A stretch of DNA of 64,000 bases from Igneacidithiobacillus copahuensis (GCF_018854015.1 NZ_JAAXYO010000028.1:38680-102679); one strand, 5' to 3'; shown: positions 25,284-33,691, counted from the first letter of the stretch. The notes: generated from the letters alone by a model not told the origin. Program-made: numbers and translations.

Positions 25284-27266
25284 ATGATCGGTCCGGCGCC
25301 GGCCACGGTCCTGGAAATCCGCGCGGCGAGCCTGAGCGGCCCGCAGTTGCAGCTGCATAATTTGCAGATTCAGGCGCAGGGGACGAGTCCTCATGACCTG
25401 CACTGGCAAATCCAAACTCGCGCCGAGCAGGGTTCCAGTCCCATGCACTGGGAGACCTTGCAGGCGCAGGGGCGACTGCATTCCCACTCCGGAATCGACG
25501 AACTGCAGGTGCAGGCAAGCGTTCAGGCCAGTCCCCTGGGAAACCTGCAGGTACGCGGCCAGGGAACTGTCGGCAAAAGCGGCGGGCAACTGCGACTTCA
25601 ACTCCAGGGCCAACAGATCGGCGTCTGGCACGGTTGGTGGCGAAGTGCAGCGCAAGGGAGCTGGTCAGCCCGTCTCACAGGAGGGGGCAATGCCCAGTAC
25701 CTGTTACAAACGGTACTCCCGAAAGTCTGGCATCCCCAAGGGACGTTACGGGCACAACTCACTGCGCGGGGAGTAAACTGGACCAGGCTGCACGAGGCAG
25801 CCCTGCAGGCCTCCCTCAACAGGCTGCAGTTCAGCAGTCCCAGCGGGCTGCAAGCGGCCCAGGACGGCGTCTTGCATCTACGTACCCAGATCGGGCAGCG
25901 AAAGGGCATCTGGCGGGGGCAATCCACCTTGCAGTGGCGCGCTGGCGCGGCGCTCTGGAGTCCATGGTACGTGAGCGCACCCGCCGCAGGAGTCACACTG
26001 CGAGGAAACTGGCAATATGGAACGCAGGGCTGGCGGATAGCAGAAGCCACGCTGCGCTGGCCGGAGATGGGGCAGGCACGCTTTTCTGTGGTGGCCAGCG
26101 CCAGCGCTGCAGCGCCAGAGTTTCACTTGCAGGAAGCGACTTTGGCAGTGCAGCCATTATGGCAAACCTGGCTGCGTCCAATACTCCCGAATAGCGGTTT
26201 GGCCCATCGACTCGAGGCAAGTGGCATACTGAAGATTTCCGGGAGCTATGCCGCTGGCCTCGACAAGCTGCGCTGGCAGCTCGAGGATGGCAGCCTGCGC
26301 GATCCGCAGGGCCAATTCACCCTGCAAGACCTGCGCTCCAACGGCACCTGGCAACGGCAGGGAGGCGAGTCCGAGGCCGAACTGCGGTGGCTCTATGGTG
26401 GCTTTTATGGTATCCCGTTCGGGCCCCTCGATGCCCAGTTTCTGCTACGCAGCCATGTCGCCGAACTGCGTGCACCAGTCGCGCTTTCCGTGTTGGGTGG
26501 TCGCGTCCATATTCAGCACTTGCAGGCCAGCTGGCGGGACGGTTCGCCCAGCTTCGTTCTCGGTGGCGGGGTCGATCACATTCAGCTGGGTTCTCTCACC
26601 CGCACTTTTGGCTGGCCGCACTTCACCGGCACCCTTGATGCCGAGATTCCGCAATTGCGCTATCAGCAGGGCGCTCTCAGCACCAGCAGCGTGATGCGTG
26701 CCCATGCCTTTGGGGGCGAGATCAGCATCGACGGACTCTCCGTGACGGGTCTCTTTACCCCCGCTCCCCTCCTGCAGACCAGCATTCGTCTGCAAAATTT
26801 GCAACTCAAACCGCTCACCGACGTCTTTCCGGTGGGTTACATCAGCGGCGTGCTCGATGGCAGCATCCAGCATGTCACGCTGCTGGATTGGCAGCCGGTG
26901 GCCTTTGATGCGCGCATCGCGACCCGTCGCACCTCCGGTATCCCGCAAAAAATCAGTGCTGCCGCCATCGAAAAGCTGACCAAACTGGGAGGCGGTGGCA
27001 TCAGCAGCTTTTTCCAGAATATCTTCTTGCGGTTTTTTCATACGTTTTCTTATGCCAAACTGGGCTTCGGGGTAGATTTGCGAGATGGAGTCGCGACCTT
27101 ATCGGGGGTAGCCAATACCGAAGATGGTGGATTTTATCTGCTCCGGGGCCAGGGACTGCCGCAGGTGAACATCATCGGCTACAATCGGCGCAGTAACTGG
27201 CAGGAGCTGCTCAGCCGCCTGCACGCCGTCATGGAAGGTAAGGCCCAGGTTGCCACAGGAGACTAA
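25284..27266 (+). CDS. YdbH-like AsmA-family protein lacking an N-terminal membrane anchor
   Basis: Large beta-rich protein (660 aa) resembling YdbH, one of the AsmA-like proteins (with TamB and YhdP) thought to carry phospholipids from the inner to the outer membrane. Evidence: long stretches of alternating amphipathic strands; the C-terminal LSVTGLFTPAPLLQTSIRLQ, ISGVLDGSIQ and VDLRDGVATLSGV pattern; and a DUF1318/YdbL lipoprotein gene 4 bases downstream, as in ydbH-ynbE-ydbL. Homologues normally begin with a membrane helix. Here the reading frame opens 2 bases after the cysM stop and starts directly in a strand region, with no hydrophobic helix or signal. It may be truncated by the cysM junction. 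Confidence 0.72.
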   Translation: MIGPAPATVLEIRAASLSGPQLQLHNLQIQAQGTSPHDLHWQIQTRAEQGSSPMHWETLQAQGRLHSHSGIDELQVQASVQASPLGNLQVRGQGTVGKSGGQLRLQLQGQQIGVWHGWWRSAAQGSWSARLTGGGNAQYLLQTVLPKVWHPQGTLRAQLTARGVNWTRLHEAALQASLNRLQFSSPSGLQAAQDGVLHLRTQIGQRKGIWRGQSTLQWRAGAALWSPWYVSAPAAGVTLRGNWQYGTQGWRIAEATLRWPEMGQARFSVVASASAAAPEFHLQEATLAVQPLWQTWLRPILPNSGLAHRLEASGILKISGSYAAGLDKLRWQLEDGSLRDPQGQFTLQDLRSNGTWQRQGGESEAELRWLYGGFYGIPFGPLDAQFLLRSHVAELRAPVALSVLGGRVHIQHLQASWRDGSPSFVLGGGVDHIQLGSLTRTFGWPHFTGTLDAEIPQLRYQQGALSTSSVMRAHAFGGEISIDGLSVTGLFTPAPLLQTSIRLQNLQLKPLTDVFPVGYISGVLDGSIQHVTLLDWQPVAFDARIATRRTSGIPQKISAAAIEKLTKLGGGGISSFFQNIFLRFFHTFSYAKLGFGVDLRDGVATLSGVANTEDGGFYLLRGQGLPQVNIIGYNRRSNWQELLSRLHAVMEGKAQVATGD

Positions 27267-27269
27267 CGG

Positions 27270-27947
27270 GTGAACGCTTATCGATTTCGACACGGCCTTC
27301 GGGTCCTTCTCGTTCTGGGTCTTTCTCTGACCCTGGCGGCTTGCGTGACGGTCAACATCTATTTTCCGGCTGCTGCTGCACAAAAGCTGGCGGATCAGGT
27401 CGTCGACCAGGTCTACCACGCCGCCCAGCAAGGGCGGGTGGACATCCAGACCGAGCCCCAGACCAAGGCCACCGCGCCGGCGGCTTCGGCAGCGCCCAGT
27501 GCCTGGCAGCAGCCGCAGGAACGGCATCCCGGTCAAATTCTCGGGTATTTGACCAATGTCGCGTTCCGTTCTGTCAGCAGTACAGCGCATGCAGCCGCCA
27601 ATCTGGATGCCTCCAGCCCTGCCGTGATTGCCGCCAAGGCCAACGTCGAAAATCAGGCGCGCAATTTGGGTCCGTACTTTGCCAGTGGCGCCATTGGCTA
27701 CACCAGTAATGGACTCGTCGCCATCCACGATGCCGCGGCGGTGCCTCTGGCGCAGCGCGGCGCGCTGGCGGGACTGGTGGCAGGCTACAACTCTGCCCTG
27801 CAAAATCTTTATGCGCAGATTGCTGATGCCAACGGCCATCCCGAATGGGCCAGTCAGATTCAGGATAGCTTTGCCCGTGCCTGGATCGCAAAGGCCCCCG
27901 CAGGCTACTGGTACCAAGGCCCCAGTGGTCAGTGGCAACGCAAGTAA
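27270..27947 (+). CDS. DUF1318 (YdbL-like) outer-membrane lipoprotein
   Basis: Predicted lipoprotein (225 aa). The signal peptide ends in the lipobox LAAC, with the acylated Cys at about residue 25. The mature N-terminus is VTVNIYFPAAAAQKLADQV, typical of DUF1318 proteins of beta- and related proteobacteria. A Gln/Ala-rich linker follows, and the conserved C-terminal DUF1318 region (ARNLGPYFASGAIGYTSNG) is at about 129-225. YdbL helps the YdbH/YnbE outer-membrane lipid-homeostasis system in E. coli. No separate ynbE is seen; the VTVNIYFP strand after the lipid anchor could play that role, which is inference. Start is GTG at 27270. Confidence 0.8.
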   Translation: MNAYRFRHGLRVLLVLGLSLTLAACVTVNIYFPAAAAQKLADQVVDQVYHAAQQGRVDIQTEPQTKATAPAASAAPSAWQQPQERHPGQILGYLTNVAFRSVSSTAHAAANLDASSPAVIAAKANVENQARNLGPYFASGAIGYTSNGLVAIHDAAAVPLAQRGALAGLVAGYNSALQNLYAQIADANGHPEWASQIQDSFARAWIAKAPAGYWYQGPSGQWQRK

Positions 27948-27965
27948 CGTCCTCTTTTTCCGCTC

Positions 27966-29288
27966 ATGACTCGTCCCAAGCCCATACGCGGCACAGCGCC
28001 CTGTACTCTGCGGATTGACTCCCTGGATGGGGAGGGGGTGGGCGTTGCTCGGGCCGACGGCAAAGTCACTTTCGTCGCCGGTGCCCTGCCAGGGGAAGAG
28101 ATCGTAGCGCAGGTCTACGAAGGCACTCCGCGTTACGATCGTGCCCGCTTGCTGGAGGTGCAGCGGGCCGCATCACAACGGGTGACGCCTCGCTGCCCCC
28201 ATGCCGGAGTCTGCGGCGGCTGCAGCCTGCAACACCTGGAAGCGTCGGCACAGATAGCGGTCAAACAACGGCATCTGGAAGAACAACTCTGGCAGATCGG
28301 CAAGGTGCGGCCGGAGCGCATTCTGCCACCCATTGCCGGGCCGAGCTTCGGCTATCGCCGCAAGGCTCGTCTCTCGGTCCGGGTGCCGGCCACGCGCGGG
28401 GTATTGGTGGGCTTTCGCGAATACCATTCCAGCTATGTGGCAGAAATGGAGAGCTGCGCGGTACTTGATCCCCGAGTGGGAGAACGGATTCTCGACCTGC
28501 GCGCGCTGATCGCGCGCTTGCACAACCCGCGCATCATTCCGCAAATCGAGGTGGCTTGCAGTGACGAAGTTGCAGCACTGGTGTTTCGCCATCTGGAGGC
28601 GCTGCCCCCCACGGATGAGGAATTGCTCCGCCTCTTTGGACAGACCCATAACCTGCAGATCTGGTTGCAGAGTGCGGGACCCGATAGCCTGCGTTGCATC
28701 AGCGAGAGCGATCCCCAGGCATTGTTCTACGACTTGCCGGAATATGACGTCCGCCTCGCCTTCTCTCCTCTCGTCTTCACCCAGGTCAACGCCAGCATCA
28801 ATCCGGTCCTCGTCCACCGCGCCCTGGCGCTGCTCGATCCCCAAGTGGGGGAGCACATTGCCGATCTTTTCTGCGGTCTGGGGAATTTTACCCTGCCCAT
28901 CGCGCGCGCCGGGGCGAAGGTTCTGGGGATCGAGGGAGAGCGTCGCCTGACGGCCTTGGGCAGCGCCAACGCGGCAGCCAATGGCCTGGCGGAGCGAGTG
29001 GAATTTCGCTGCGCAGACCTTGCCCAGGAGAGTCTCGATGAAGTGCTGGCCGGACACCCGGTGCGCAAACTTCTTATCGATCCTCCGCGCAGCGGCGCCA
29101 TCGAGATCCTCAAGGGCATCGGTCCCACCATCGAACGTTTGGTCTATGTGTCCTGCAATCCGGATACCCTCGCTCGGGATGCCGGATATCTGGTGCAGCA
29201 GCTTGGCTTTCGTTTGCGCTGCGCAGGCGTCGTCAACATGTTTCCGCATACCGCCCATGTCGAGTCCGTCGCCCTCTTTACCCGCTGA
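27966..29288 (+). CDS. rlmD: 23S rRNA (uracil(1939)-C(5))-methyltransferase RlmD
   Basis: SAM-dependent methyltransferase (440 aa) that makes m5U1939 in 23S rRNA. An N-terminal TRAM domain (about 10-65) is followed by the [4Fe-4S] cysteines in CPHAGVCGGC plus a fourth Cys in MESCAVL. The methyltransferase core has LFCGLGNFTLPIA (SAM motif), DPPRSGA and the catalytic Cys in VYVSCNPDTLARD. Length is standard. Its 3' end overlaps the next gene by 32 bases. Confidence 0.94.
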   Translation: MTRPKPIRGTAPCTLRIDSLDGEGVGVARADGKVTFVAGALPGEEIVAQVYEGTPRYDRARLLEVQRAASQRVTPRCPHAGVCGGCSLQHLEASAQIAVKQRHLEEQLWQIGKVRPERILPPIAGPSFGYRRKARLSVRVPATRGVLVGFREYHSSYVAEMESCAVLDPRVGERILDLRALIARLHNPRIIPQIEVACSDEVAALVFRHLEALPPTDEELLRLFGQTHNLQIWLQSAGPDSLRCISESDPQALFYDLPEYDVRLAFSPLVFTQVNASINPVLVHRALALLDPQVGEHIADLFCGLGNFTLPIARAGAKVLGIEGERRLTALGSANAAANGLAERVEFRCADLAQESLDEVLAGHPVRKLLIDPPRSGAIEILKGIGPTIERLVYVSCNPDTLARDAGYLVQQLGFRLRCAGVVNMFPHTAHVESVALFTR

Positions 29289-29799
29289 GGCGCCTGCGCA
29301 CTGGCTCTGGGTGCAGCCGGCCCGGCAGCGTCTGCTGGAGCTGCGCGGCAGTGCAGTGTCGGCAGAGTGGCCCGTATCCACCGCTCGCGCCGGTCTCGGC
29401 GAGGAGATCGGCAGCGGCAAGACCCCGCGCGGTTGGCATTATGTGCGCGCCCGCGTCGGCGCAGGGCTGCCGGCAGACGCGGTGCTGCGCGGGCGGCGCT
29501 GGCAAGGCGAGCGCTGGCAACCTGGCGCCACCCTGACCGACCCGATTCTTGCCCGCCTGCTCTGGCTCTGTGGCCTGGAACGGGGACGCAACCGGGGCGG
29601 TCAAGTCGATACCTTTCGCCGCTATATCTACCTGCATGGCACGGCAGACGTCGAACATCTGGGCCAAGCCGTTTCGGCGGGCTGCATCCGCCTCGATCCC
29701 GCTGCCATCATCGATCTTTTTTCTCGCTCCCCCGCGGGCCTACCCGTGCTCATTGCTGACACCTTCGGGTCATACCCCCGGCCGAACAGGAGAACCTGA
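29257..29799 (+). CDS. L,D-transpeptidase (YkuD domain) without export signal
   Basis: YkuD-domain protein (180 aa). The active-site motif is complete: HGTADVEHLGQAVSAGCIRL, with the conserved His, the nucleophile Cys and Arg. An N-terminal strand set (QRLLELRGSAVSAEWPVSTA) and GSGKTPRGWHYV match the family that crosslinks peptidoglycan or anchors proteins to it. No signal peptide or membrane helix is visible from the ATG at 29257; a GTG at 29311 is also possible and would not add one. Some family members are annotated in this leaderless form. The next gene starts directly after its TGA. Confidence 0.85.
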   Translation: MSSPSPSLPAEAPAHWLWVQPARQRLLELRGSAVSAEWPVSTARAGLGEEIGSGKTPRGWHYVRARVGAGLPADAVLRGRRWQGERWQPGATLTDPILARLLWLCGLERGRNRGGQVDTFRRYIYLHGTADVEHLGQAVSAGCIRLDPAAIIDLFSRSPAGLPVLIADTFGSYPRPNRRT

Positions 29800-31872
29800 A
29801 TGGCACGTTTTCGCTTTCCCCATTTTCAGCGCGCGGTCAATGTTTTCAATCCGCATCTCTTCGAAAATCTCTCTCTGGCCGCCTTTCTCGCCTGGGTAGG
29901 CCTTGGTTCCGACGCCCTATCCTCCTCGGCCTACGGCCCACCGGAAATCTATTATGCCCTGCACGGTCATGAATATTTGTCGGTAGTCCTCGCGATAGCC
30001 ATTCCGGTTACGGTATTCATCATTGCGGCGGGTTACAAACAGGTCATTGCCCTCTTCCCCGAGGGTGGTGGCGGGTATCACACCGCCACTACCCTGCTCG
30101 GGCCCCTGGCTGGTTTGGTCAGCGGCGCCGCACTGATTGTCGACTACATCCTCACCGCCGCCATCTCGGTGGCCTCCGGTACCGAGGCAGTGCTCAGCAT
30201 CCTGCCCGCGAGCTGGTACCAGGAGCGCATATTACTGGATCTGCTGGTGCTGCTGTTCCTGATCTTCCTCAATTTGCGCGGCATGAAGGAGTCGATCAAG
30301 ATTCTCTTGCCGATCTTTGTCGGCTTCCTGATCAGCAACGGGATCATCCTGGCCTGGGGCCTGCTCAGCCATGCCGGCGACTTTCCCCACATTGCGCTGG
30401 CAACCGTCCATGGGGTGCAACAGGACAGCATGAGCTATGGCTGGATCTTCATCATTGCCCTGTTACTGCGCGCGTTCAGTCTGGGCGGTGGCACCTATAC
30501 GGGTCTGGAAGCCGTCGCCAACGGCGTGCACATCATGCGCGAGCCGCGGGTACAGACCGGCCAGCGGACCATGACCCTGCTGGCCACCTCGCTGTCGCTG
30601 GTTGCCGGCAGCCTGATATTTCTCTATCTGCTCTACCACGCCGAGGCCCGCGCCGGGGAAACCCTGAATGCCGCGCTGTTCCACAGCATCACCGCCAACT
30701 GGCAGGGCTTTGGCATCCATTGGGGCAATTGGGCCACCCTGCTCGCCCTGCTGACCGAGGGACTGCTTCTCTTCATTGCTGCCAATACCGGTATCATCAC
30801 CGCTCCCATCGTCATGGCCAACATGGCCGTCGATCGCTGGTTACCGGAGCGATTTTCCTATCTCTCCGACCAGTTCGTCTCGCGCAATGGCATCCTGCTC
30901 GTCGGCTTCGCGTCGATTGCCATTCTTCTGGCCACCCAAGGCCATGTGCGCATCCTGGTGGTGCTCTACAGTATCAACGTGTTCATTACCTTCACCTTGA
31001 CCATGGCGGGCCTCAGTCGCCACTGGTTTGCCCAGCGCAAGGGCAACAAGCCATGGCTGGGCAAACTGATCATCAGCGTACTCGGCCTGATTGTCACCGG
31101 TTCCATTCTGGTCATCACCGTCTTTGAAAAATTCGACGCCGGCGGCTGGTTTACCCTGCTCATCACCAGCGTGGTAATTTTGCTCGGTTATTTCATTTAT
31201 CGTCATTATCGTTCCATCAGCAAACGTACCCGCGAGCTGGACGAAACCATGCTCGACGTCGTCCCGGAAAACATGGAACCCGGACCGGCGCTGCCCCTCG
31301 ACCCACGCGCCAGTACGGCAGTATTCTTCGTGAGCCGATTCGATGGCGTCGGCCTGCATACCCTGCTCACCGCGCACCGCATGGTCAAGGGCTTTGTCAA
31401 AAACTATGTGTTCCTGCTGGCGGGCATCGTCGGTCAGGGCGAGTTCAAAGGCATGGAGGCGGTCGAGCAACTCAAGGTGTACACCGAAGCCGAAGCCAAT
31501 CAATACATCGCCTACTGTCGCGCGCAGGGCATGGCGGCCACCTGGTTTGCCACCTATGGCACCGACCGCATTCAGGCCATGGAAGATCTCGCCAGTGCGG
31601 CAATCCGCTATTTTCCCAATAGCATCTTTTTTGCCGGACGGGTCATCGACTCCAGTCAGAACAGTGCATTGTGGAGCATCCTGCACGATGAAGTGTCGTT
31701 CATCATCCAGGATCGTCTCCAGAAAGATGGTTTCAGCATGATGATCGTCCCCGTCCATGTGCACGGCATGCCCAACAAACTCCCCTCCATTTCCCTGCCT
31801 ATCGAGATGCCGCCGGATATGGAACTGATACAACCGGAAAAAAAGGGGGAGGAAAATGCCAAATCCAGCTGA
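29800..31872 (+). CDS. APC-superfamily permease, KimA-like
   Basis: Integral membrane transporter (690 aa) with about 12 helices (roughly 25-465) and a C-terminal cytoplasmic domain of about 220 residues. The N-terminal signature VGLGSDALSSSAYGPPEIYYAL and the FPEGGGGYHTA motif resemble KimA, the high-affinity potassium importer of the KUP group, more than true amino-acid permeases. The C-terminal domain (ASTAVFFVSRFDGVGLHTLL) has no obvious nucleotide-binding motif. AGGAG lies 8 bases before the ATG. Substrate is not certain; potassium uptake is my preferred reading. Confidence 0.78.
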   Translation: MARFRFPHFQRAVNVFNPHLFENLSLAAFLAWVGLGSDALSSSAYGPPEIYYALHGHEYLSVVLAIAIPVTVFIIAAGYKQVIALFPEGGGGYHTATTLLGPLAGLVSGAALIVDYILTAAISVASGTEAVLSILPASWYQERILLDLLVLLFLIFLNLRGMKESIKILLPIFVGFLISNGIILAWGLLSHAGDFPHIALATVHGVQQDSMSYGWIFIIALLLRAFSLGGGTYTGLEAVANGVHIMREPRVQTGQRTMTLLATSLSLVAGSLIFLYLLYHAEARAGETLNAALFHSITANWQGFGIHWGNWATLLALLTEGLLLFIAANTGIITAPIVMANMAVDRWLPERFSYLSDQFVSRNGILLVGFASIAILLATQGHVRILVVLYSINVFITFTLTMAGLSRHWFAQRKGNKPWLGKLIISVLGLIVTGSILVITVFEKFDAGGWFTLLITSVVILLGYFIYRHYRSISKRTRELDETMLDVVPENMEPGPALPLDPRASTAVFFVSRFDGVGLHTLLTAHRMVKGFVKNYVFLLAGIVGQGEFKGMEAVEQLKVYTEAEANQYIAYCRAQGMAATWFATYGTDRIQAMEDLASAAIRYFPNSIFFAGRVIDSSQNSALWSILHDEVSFIIQDRLQKDGFSMMIVPVHVHGMPNKLPSISLPIEMPPDMELIQPEKKGEENAKSS

Positions 31873-32893
31873 ACTCCCCCTTGGCCCCCTGATGATCGAC
31901 ATCCCCGGCCCAACCCTTGGAGCGGAGGATCGCGAGCGACTGCTGCATCCAACGGTGGGTGGCGTCATCCTCTTTGCGCGCAACTGTGTCAGCCATAGCC
32001 AGGTGCGGGAACTCTGCGACGAGATTCACGCCCTGCGCCAGCCGGCGCTCCTCGTCGCCATCGATCAGGAAGGGGGGCGAGTGCAACGCCTGCGCGATGG
32101 TGTCACGCGTTTTCCGCCCCAGGCCAGCCTCGGACTCGTAGCCGATCGCGAGGGACTGGATCGGGCCCGCACGCTTGCGGAAATCTGGGGCGAGCTGTTG
32201 GGATACGAACTCCGACAATTGGGCATCGACATCGACTTCACGCCGTGTATCGATCTTGCCTCCGGTGTCTCTGCTGTGATCGGCGATCGTGCCTTGCACA
32301 GCGATCCGCACATTGTTGGTGAGCTGGCAAGCCATCTCTGGCAGGGGATGGACCGTCAGGGCTTGACCGGTGTAGCCAAACATTTTCCCGGTCACGGTGG
32401 TGTGGCAGCAGATTCCCATCATGAGCTTCCCATCGACCCCCGCCCGCCAGAGGCGTTGGCAAGCGATCTGCGTCCCTTCCGGCGCCTGGTCGCGGCCGGT
32501 ATTCCCGCCATCATGCCGGCGCATGTGCGCTATTCTGCCGTGGATGAGGCCCCGGCCGGATACTCGTCCTACTGGCTGCGCGCGGTATTGCGCGGTGATC
32601 TCGGTTTTACCGGAGTCATTGTCAGCGACGATCTCAGCATGGCGGGTGCCCTCGCGGTCGGCGCGATCAGCGAGCGCGTCGATACTGCCCTCGCCGCCGG
32701 TTGCGAGATGCTGCTGATCTGCAATGATGCGGCCACCGCCAATCAGGCCATGCAACACTGTCTGACCTGCGCTTTACCGGCGTCGCGCCTCGGTGTTTTG
32801 CGCGGTCAGGAAGGCCAGCTCGATCCCGAGCGCTACGCCACTTACCGTGCCGAGATCGACAAGCTCCGGGAGCGCAGCAGCAAGCCCTTGTAA
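31856..32893 (+). CDS. nagZ: beta-N-acetylglucosaminidase NagZ
   Basis: Cytoplasmic GH3 enzyme (345 aa) that releases GlcNAc from GlcNAc-anhydroMurNAc peptides in peptidoglycan recycling. The short single-domain form carries the NagZ signature KHFPGHGGVAADSHHELP with the Asp/His acid-base dyad. The nucleophile Asp is in GVIVSDDLSMAGAL, and VAIDQEGGRVQRL is typical. It overlaps the permease gene by 17 bases. Together with AmgK and MurU elsewhere in the window it supports an active MurNAc salvage route. Confidence 0.94.
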   Translation: MPNPAELPLGPLMIDIPGPTLGAEDRERLLHPTVGGVILFARNCVSHSQVRELCDEIHALRQPALLVAIDQEGGRVQRLRDGVTRFPPQASLGLVADREGLDRARTLAEIWGELLGYELRQLGIDIDFTPCIDLASGVSAVIGDRALHSDPHIVGELASHLWQGMDRQGLTGVAKHFPGHGGVAADSHHELPIDPRPPEALASDLRPFRRLVAAGIPAIMPAHVRYSAVDEAPAGYSSYWLRAVLRGDLGFTGVIVSDDLSMAGALAVGAISERVDTALAAGCEMLLICNDAATANQAMQHCLTCALPASRLGVLRGQEGQLDPERYATYRAEIDKLRERSSKPL

Positions 32894-32915
32894 TTCCTCT
32901 GTCAGCGCGTAGAAT
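32888..32915 (+). promoter_or_regulatory. promoter candidate for rpsF operon
   Basis: TTGTAA (32888-32893), a 16-base spacer and TAGAAT (32910-32915) form a -35/-10 pair at the end of nagZ. Transcription would start near 32922, giving a leader of about 73 bases before the rpsF start. The inverted repeat CGCGTA-GAA-TACGCG (32906-32920) overlaps the -10. Confidence 0.4.
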
Positions 32916-32921
32916 ACGCGT

Positions 32922-32994
32922 TCCCCCTTTGTGGTGGTCAACTCCTTGTTCGGACGATGGGCGTCCGGACTCTATGATCCGTAAGGAGAATGCA
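32922..32994 (+). promoter_or_regulatory. rpsF mRNA leader, candidate S6:S18 autoregulatory element
   Basis: CTCCTT (32942-32947) is the exact complement of the Shine-Dalgarno AAGGAG (32983-32988). Between them a 9-pair hairpin forms (arms 32948-32956 and 32962-32970, loop ATGGG), followed by a 12-base unpaired stretch (32971-32982) holding CCG at 32979-32981. Anti-SD pairing, a hairpin and a CCG bulge are the features described for the S6:S18 mRNA motif that represses rpsF translation. The pairing is seen in sequence; the function is inferred. Confidence 0.5.
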
Positions 32995-33378
32995 TTGCGG
33001 CATTATGAAATCGTGTTTCTGGTCCACCCTGACCAGAGTGAGCTGGTACCCCAGATGATCGAGCGCTACCGCGGAATGATCGAGGGCGACGGCGGGCAGA
33101 TTCATCGTTTGGAAGACTGGGGTCGCCGTCAGCTTGCGTATCCCATCAAAAAGGCCCATAAGGCACACTACGTTCTCATGAATGTGGAGTGCAGCGCAGC
33201 CGCCCTGGCCGAGTTGGAAGACGCCTTCCGCTTCAGTGATGCCGTATTGCGCCACCTGACCCTGGCACGCGACGAAGCCATCACCGAGGCATCGCCCCTG
33301 GCACGCGACGAAAGCGATCGCCACGAGCGCAGCAGCGATGAAGAGCGAGCAGACAGCATTCCAGCAAGCGTAGAGTAA
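32995..33378 (+). CDS. rpsF: 30S ribosomal protein S6
   Basis: Binds the central domain of 16S rRNA as a dimer with S18. The 127-residue protein starts (M)RHYEIVFLVHPDQSE and has the conserved RLEDWGRRQLAYPI and an acidic, variable tail. I assign the TTG at 32995 as start because AAGGAG lies 6 bases upstream and S6 proteins begin MRHYE. An ATG at 32974 is in frame but has no ribosome-binding site and would add MIRKENA. The ATG at 32990 is out of frame. A TTG start on a ribosomal protein fits tight translational control. Confidence 0.93.
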   Translation: MRHYEIVFLVHPDQSELVPQMIERYRGMIEGDGGQIHRLEDWGRRQLAYPIKKAHKAHYVLMNVECSAAALAELEDAFRFSDAVLRHLTLARDEAITEASPLARDESDRHERSSDEERADSIPASVE

Positions 33379-33388
33379 GGAACCGAAA

Positions 33389-33667
33389 ATGGCATTTCAT
33401 AAAGACAGAGATAGAGACAGAGACAATGATGGTGATCGCCGCGGCGGCGGTGGCTTTTCGCGGCGGCGCAAGACCTGCCGCTTCAAAGCCGAAGGCGTCA
33501 AGGAAATCGACTATAAGGACCTGAAAACCTTGCAGGCTTTCGTCGGCGAAACGGGCAAGATCGTACCTAGCCGGATCACCGGCACCAGCGCCCTCTACCA
33601 GCGGCAACTGGCAACCGCCATCAAGCGCGCGCGCTTCCTGGCACTGCTGCCCTACGTCATCCGCTAA
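33389..33667 (+). CDS. rpsR: 30S ribosomal protein S18
   Basis: Small-subunit protein (92 aa) that pairs with S6. The conserved core is KTCRFKAEGVKEIDYKD and PSRITGTSALYQRQLATAIKRARFLALLPY. The N-terminus carries an Arg/Asp repeat (HKDRDRDRDNDGDRR) and a glycine run, longer than usual, probably a flexible RNA-contacting tail. It begins 10 bases after rpsF with AAGGAACC upstream. Confidence 0.96.
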   Translation: MAFHKDRDRDRDNDGDRRGGGGFSRRRKTCRFKAEGVKEIDYKDLKTLQAFVGETGKIVPSRITGTSALYQRQLATAIKRARFLALLPYVIR

Positions 33668-33691
33668 GCCGCTGGCGACAAGGACAAGATC

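Noticed and set aside
32974..32994. ATG at 32974 as rpsF start, and ATG at 32990
   Set aside because: The first has no Shine-Dalgarno and adds residues foreign to S6; the second is out of frame.
33401..33430. Short purine-rich tandem repeat near the rpsR start
   Set aside because: It encodes the Asp/Arg tail of S18 and is simple coding repetition, not a mobile or CRISPR repeat.
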